This document shows, in pieces, positions 60,899 through 64,000 of a DNA stretch of 64,000 nt (positions within the stretch are counted from its first letter, which is position 1; each line of letters starts with the position of its first letter). Below the pieces are notes generated by a model that was not told where the DNA came from, ran no database searches, and saw only the letters and a program-made list of their open reading frames with translations. Source of the stretch: Candidatus Gastranaerophilales bacterium. GTDB taxonomy: Bacteria; Cyanobacteriota; Vampirovibrionia; Gastranaerophilales; Gastranaerophilaceae. The stretch lies in NCBI GenBank assembly GCA_910587175.1, contig CAJULH010000001.1:1-64000 (forward strand). The letters run 5' to 3'. The position numbers and the translations under genes were made by a program.

Positions 60899-62350
60899 AT
60901 GGCAGTAAACGGAGTAAACTCATACGTTTCAGACGCACTTAAATACATAAATGGTATGTCCGTTGTTCAAAAAACAGGAAATATTATTAAAGATACGACC
61001 GATGCAGTCAAACAAACGCCAAGTTTTACCATTTTTGAAATGGCGCCAAAAGTATACGGCGGGCTCAAATATGGTTTGAATTCAGCAGGTGCAACCGGAC
61101 TTAAGGGCGGATATCAGGCAATAAAAGATATGGGCGGACTCATTGATGATACAATGCAGCTTCAAAAAGGTTTAAAGGGCGCATCAATGAATTATGATGC
61201 ATTAAGCACCATCTACAAAGCAAAAGGGGCTACGGGTATAGCAGGCTCTGAAGCTGCAAATCTGGCAGACGATGCAATAAAGCTTGCAAAAGAAGGTCTT
61301 GCAGCAGGAAATAAAGAAGTAATCACGCAGGCTGGCGTAAAAGCGGAAGAAGCCGTAAAGCTTGCAAAAAGTGCAGCGAAAGAAGCAAAACCCGGTTTAT
61401 TTTCAAAACTTAAAGGATTATTAAAAATAGGCGTAAAAGAAGGTGCTGATGATGTTGCAAATGCTGCAGGAAAAGCGGCGGGCTCTGCAAGCTCTGCAGC
61501 AGCAGGTGCAACCGCAGAAGCTGCAGCAACGGGAGCTAAAGGTTTGCTTGGAAAAGCAGGTGCAGCGTTCAAAAAATCCGGCGCCGGCGTAATGATGGTA
61601 ATAGACGGAGCCATGGAATTATTCACAAATGTAATCCCCGCATTCCAGGCAGGCGGTGCAAAATCAGGAGTAAAACAACTTGGAAAATCCACAGTAAAGG
61701 TTGCAGCAGGAACAGGCGGTTTCGTTGCAGGTTCAGCAGCAGGTAAGGCAATAGGTGCAGCTATAGGAAGTATATTCCCTGGTGCAGGCACGGTAATCGG
61801 CGGTATGATAGGCGGCTTTGTAGGCGGTCTTGTGGGTTCATCCCTTGCAAAAGGCGCAGCTGAAAAAATTACAGGAAAAAGCGAAATTGAAAAACTTCAG
61901 GAAAATGCTGTAGATGAACAGGCTGCAATGATTGCCGGCGACTCAGCTTCTATGAGCCAACTAAATCAGGCAGTTCAGATGGCAATTCAACAAGATTTAG
62001 CAGATGGCGAACTTTCAGAAGACGGTCAAAAAATGCTTGAGTACTTAAATTCCGGAGCAGCCGGTACTTCCACAAGTGCAAACCCTTACGCATCAACAGG
62101 AACCGGTTATAATACAGCATATACAAATGCCTCAGCATTAGATGAACTAATCTCAAGAAGGCAATCAGGTGACACATCAGTATATACAGTGCCGACAGAA
62201 GCCTTGACAGCAAGTGCAAATGCATATTCTAATGCACTTTCAGGAGAAGGATTTGCAAACAACTATGCAACATTTGGAATGACAAACCCTTATGCCCCGA
62301 CATCAGGCACAACAACAAATGACCAGATATTTAACTACTATGCATCATAA
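60899..62350 (+). CDS. Ala/Gly-rich glycine-zipper protein
   Basis: A 483-residue orphan. N-terminal ~1-95 are Gly/Lys/Met-rich; ~95-165 are Ala/Lys-rich helix (TQAGVKAEEAVKLAKSAAKE); ~185-225 are Ala-Gly-rich. Residues ~273-325 contain glycine-zipper membrane-like sequence (FVAGSAAGKAIGAAIGSIF and VIGGMIGGFVGGLVGSSLAK). The C-terminus (~395-483) is Ser/Thr/Tyr/Asn-rich, with NPYA twice. No family known. GAGGAAGC lies 4-8 nt before the ATG. Similar segments occur in the protein at 56661, suggesting a shared lineage-specific group. Confidence 0.7.
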   Translation: MAVNGVNSYVSDALKYINGMSVVQKTGNIIKDTTDAVKQTPSFTIFEMAPKVYGGLKYGLNSAGATGLKGGYQAIKDMGGLIDDTMQLQKGLKGASMNYDALSTIYKAKGATGIAGSEAANLADDAIKLAKEGLAAGNKEVITQAGVKAEEAVKLAKSAAKEAKPGLFSKLKGLLKIGVKEGADDVANAAGKAAGSASSAAAGATAEAAATGAKGLLGKAGAAFKKSGAGVMMVIDGAMELFTNVIPAFQAGGAKSGVKQLGKSTVKVAAGTGGFVAGSAAGKAIGAAIGSIFPGAGTVIGGMIGGFVGGLVGSSLAKGAAEKITGKSEIEKLQENAVDEQAAMIAGDSASMSQLNQAVQMAIQQDLADGELSEDGQKMLEYLNSGAAGTSTSANPYASTGTGYNTAYTNASALDELISRRQSGDTSVYTVPTEALTASANAYSNALSGEGFANNYATFGMTNPYAPTSGTTTNDQIFNYYAS

Positions 62351-62353
62351 AAA

Positions 62354-62587
62354 CTAGGCTATAGTCTCACCAAAGGAAAGTAAATCCTCATAGCAAACAC
62401 CCGCTTCAGAAAGTTCCTCTGCAGTGAGTCCAAAAAGGGTGATTAAGTTGTCCGCTTCCATCCTGTTCTTGTTCTTTGAATCAGATAACATATCATAAAC
62501 CTTACTTACAGCGCTCTCTCTTGTCATAAAAAGACTGGAATTGGTTTTATGAAGTATGCGTTTTTTTGCTTTTCCCATATTCGCCAT
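62354..62587 (-). CDS. Short hypothetical protein
   Basis: A 77-residue orphan beginning MANMGKAKKRILHKTN with an acidic end (SEAGVCYEDLLSFGETIA). ATG at 62587 is chosen over TTG at 62596. There is no ribosome binding site. Its end is 3 nt from the end of the 60899 gene on the opposite strand. Charged helix composition supports a real protein; function is unknown. Confidence 0.5.
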   Translation of the reverse strand: MANMGKAKKRILHKTNSSLFMTRESAVSKVYDMLSDSKNKNRMEADNLITLFGLTAEELSEAGVCYEDLLSFGETIA

Positions 62588-62727
62588 GATGGACAAAATA
62601 AAATAAAAAGTAAATAAATTGTAAGTAAGTGTAAATGTAAATAAATTGTAAAATTTCTAAAAATCAGAGCAATAAAAAGCATTCACAGGTTTTATAAAGA
62701 TACAAATTTTAAATAAGAAAGAAAAAA

Positions 62728-63363
62728 GTGGAAATTAAAGCATCAGATACAACATTCACAAGAAAAGCCGAAGCAAAAAATAAAAAGGCAAAACAACAGG
62801 GAAAACAAAAAAAGGATATCCTGCATGACAGCCCCGTAAGATACATTGGTTATTGCGATGATATCGGAGCAACAGCAAGGGTGCTTTGCAATAAATCTAC
62901 AAATGCATTTGTAAGAAGCATACCTGTGATATCTTACATTCCGGTTGCAGCATATATAGGAGCAGATGTTTTATCTGCATATAATAAATCAAAACATACA
63001 GAAGGCAAAGAAATAGCAAAGAAAAGAGCTATAAGCCAGGGAATTTTTCAGGGAATCACAAGTATTTTATTCCCGATAGGCATAGTTACAGCAGCACAAA
63101 AAGCAGCAGGCAAGGCATTTGATAAATTTATCCCGGCTTTAAAAGGACAGCTTGAAAATGGTGCAAAAAACCATAAAAGAGATGTTGCTCTTGCACTTGC
63201 AGGGCTCGGCGCTTTAATTGCCGTATCAAAATACGCTGATAAATTTGCAAAAAATGTGCTAATGAATAAAATCATAAATCCAATCATTGGAATTAAAGAG
63301 AACAAAACTGAAAGCAAAGGTGAAACCGGCATTAAAGATAACGCCGGCACCACGCAAGCATAA
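62728..63363 (+). CDS. Hypothetical protein with hydrophobic segments
   Basis: A 211-residue orphan. Residues 1-35 are Lys/Gln-rich, then VRYIGYCDDIGATARVLCNK. Hydrophobic stretches cover ~67-85 (PVISYIPVAAYIGADVL), ~103-125 (GIFQGITSILFPIGIVTAA) and ~150-165. The C-terminus is charged and low-complexity. GTG start with a purine-rich run upstream. It has a build like the 60899 and 56661 proteins, and lies next to a terminator at 63405. Confidence 0.65.
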   Translation: MEIKASDTTFTRKAEAKNKKAKQQGKQKKDILHDSPVRYIGYCDDIGATARVLCNKSTNAFVRSIPVISYIPVAAYIGADVLSAYNKSKHTEGKEIAKKRAISQGIFQGITSILFPIGIVTAAQKAAGKAFDKFIPALKGQLENGAKNHKRDVALALAGLGALIAVSKYADKFAKNVLMNKIINPIIGIKENKTESKGETGIKDNAGTTQA

Positions 63364-63404
63364 TTTTTCATCCTATCTTAATTTCCCTATAAATAAGGTC
63401 AAAA

Positions 63405-63446
63405 AGGCTTTGTTAAAGATTCAATCTTTTCAAAGCCTCATTTTTT
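63405..63446 (+). terminator. Terminator after the 62728 gene
   Basis: AGGCTTTG (63405-63412) pairs with CAAAGCCT (63431-63438), and an inner AAAGAT/ATCTTT extends the stem; six T residues follow at 63441. It also faces the convergent cysteine desulfurase gene. Confidence 0.85.
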
Positions 63447-63480
63447 ATATTTATAATCTTATTTAAGATGCCATAATGAT

Positions 63481-64000
63481 TTAATTTTCGCAGCTCTTGC
63501 CATTTAAAATTTCACCAAGCTCTTTTTGAAACGGTGATATTTTTGCCAGTTTGTCAATTATATGCGGCAAAGTTTGAACGGTGTGTATAATGTCTTCTTC
63601 TTTTGTATAGCGGCTAAGAGAAAATCTTATACTGCCATGCAGGGACGTAAAAGGAACTCCCATAGCACGCAGCACATGGCTTGGTTCCAGACTTCCGGAT
63701 GTACAGGCAGAACCGGAACTTGCGCATATGCCTGCATCGTTTAAATGAAGAAGGATAAGTTCGCCTTCAATATACAAAAAGCCTATGTTTGTAGTGTTTG
63801 GAACCCTGTTTTTTGCAGTGGAATTTAACCTGGCATTTCTAATCTTAGATAAAATTCCATCTTCCAACATATCACGAAGTTTTCTTACTCTTGTAAGTTC
63901 GTCTTCCATATTTTCCATTGCAAGCTCTGCCGCTTTAGCCATCCCAACAATATATGGCACATTCTCGGTTCCTGCCCTTTTGCCTCTTTCCTGGTGCCCG
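63481..64000 (-). CDS. Cysteine desulfurase, C-terminal part (window edge)
   Basis: The visible 173 codons run to base 64000 and continue beyond. Upstream in frame, GHQERGKRAGTENVPYIVG precedes MAKAAELAMENM, matching the NifS/IscS family. The catalytic loop ASSGSACTSGSLEPSHVL with the active-site Cys is present, followed by SIRFSLSRYTKEEDI. It removes sulfur from cysteine for Fe-S clusters or thio-modification. The PLP-binding half lies outside the window. Confidence 0.92.
   Translation of the reverse strand, partial: GHQERGKRAGTENVPYIVGMAKAAELAMENMEDELTRVRKLRDMLEDGILSKIRNARLNSTAKNRVPNTTNIGFLYIEGELILLHLNDAGICASSGSACTSGSLEPSHVLRAMGVPFTSLHGSIRFSLSRYTKEEDIIHTVQTLPHIIDKLAKISPFQKELGEILNGKSCEN

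Noticed and set aside
61213..61791. Long minus-strand ORF rich in Ala/Pro
   Set aside because: It is the mirror of the Ala/Gly-rich 60899 gene; codon bias and ribosome site favour the plus strand.

Overview
This AT-rich window looks like the chromosome of a Gram-negative, probably anaerobic, gut-type bacterium. It encodes LPS export and lipid A steps (LptC, LptA, LpxI, LpxB, an MsbA-type exporter), a peptidoglycan gene cluster, a TonB-dependent B12 uptake system, meso-DAP dehydrogenase, NADP-type glutamate dehydrogenase and a biotin-dependent sodium-pump decarboxylase. Several long Ala/Gly-rich proteins with no clear family, together with this gene set, suggest Gastranaerophilales (Melainabacteria/Vampirovibrionia). 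That is an inference: there is no rRNA in the window to confirm it.

Layout. 1-3.3 kb is an accessory patch: an edge-truncated unknown gene, an XRE regulator, a HEPN/zinc-type N-terminus fused to a RES NADase-like domain, a repeat-rich non-coding stretch and an alpha/beta hydrolase. 3.4-9.2 kb is an envelope run (lptC-lptA-lpxI-lpxB-CDP-alcohol transferase-trmL-nnrD). 9.6-18.5 kb, minus strand, holds murF-mraY-murD-ftsW-murG-folC, tRNA-Arg(CCG) and rmuC. 18.7-23.7 kb has a DUF4127 protein, dapF, an orphan protein and rpsF-ssb-rpsR. 24-30.3 kb, minus strand, is a compact purine operon purS-purQ-purL-purM-purND, the last being a PurN-PurD fusion. 30.3-35.9 kb has a Nudix hydrolase, an MsbA-type ABC exporter, UDP-glucose dehydrogenase plus UDP-glucuronate decarboxylase, and a start-less NUMOD3-like fragment.

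36-41.2 kb has tRNA-Val(TAC) followed by a cobalamin riboswitch controlling btuB-btuC-btuD-btuF. Next come a UbiE/MenG methyltransferase, CstA, Ddh, a small orphan protein and GdhA. 46.7-50.3 kb, minus strand, is birA-oadA-oadB, so the biotin ligase is next to its likely substrate. 50.5-56.5 kb has a MATE transporter, an LD-carboxypeptidase, a YczE/YitT-like membrane protein, dnaX and an NrtR-like regulator. 56.6-63.4 kb is the least conventional part. It holds a glycine-zipper protein ending in an ADP-ribosyltransferase-like domain, a mini-RNase III/histidine kinase/response regulator operon and further orphan proteins with hydrophobic Gly/Ala segments. The window ends inside a cysteine desulfurase gene.

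The signals I find most interesting are the putative ADP-ribosyltransferase effector, tRNA-like fragments lying next to both tRNA genes, the PurN-PurD fusion, the RES-domain protein, and several genes whose -10 box sits only 6-7 nt before the ATG with no ribosome binding site (leaderless transcripts). Many functions here are standard. I see no CRISPR array, insertion sequence or prophage.
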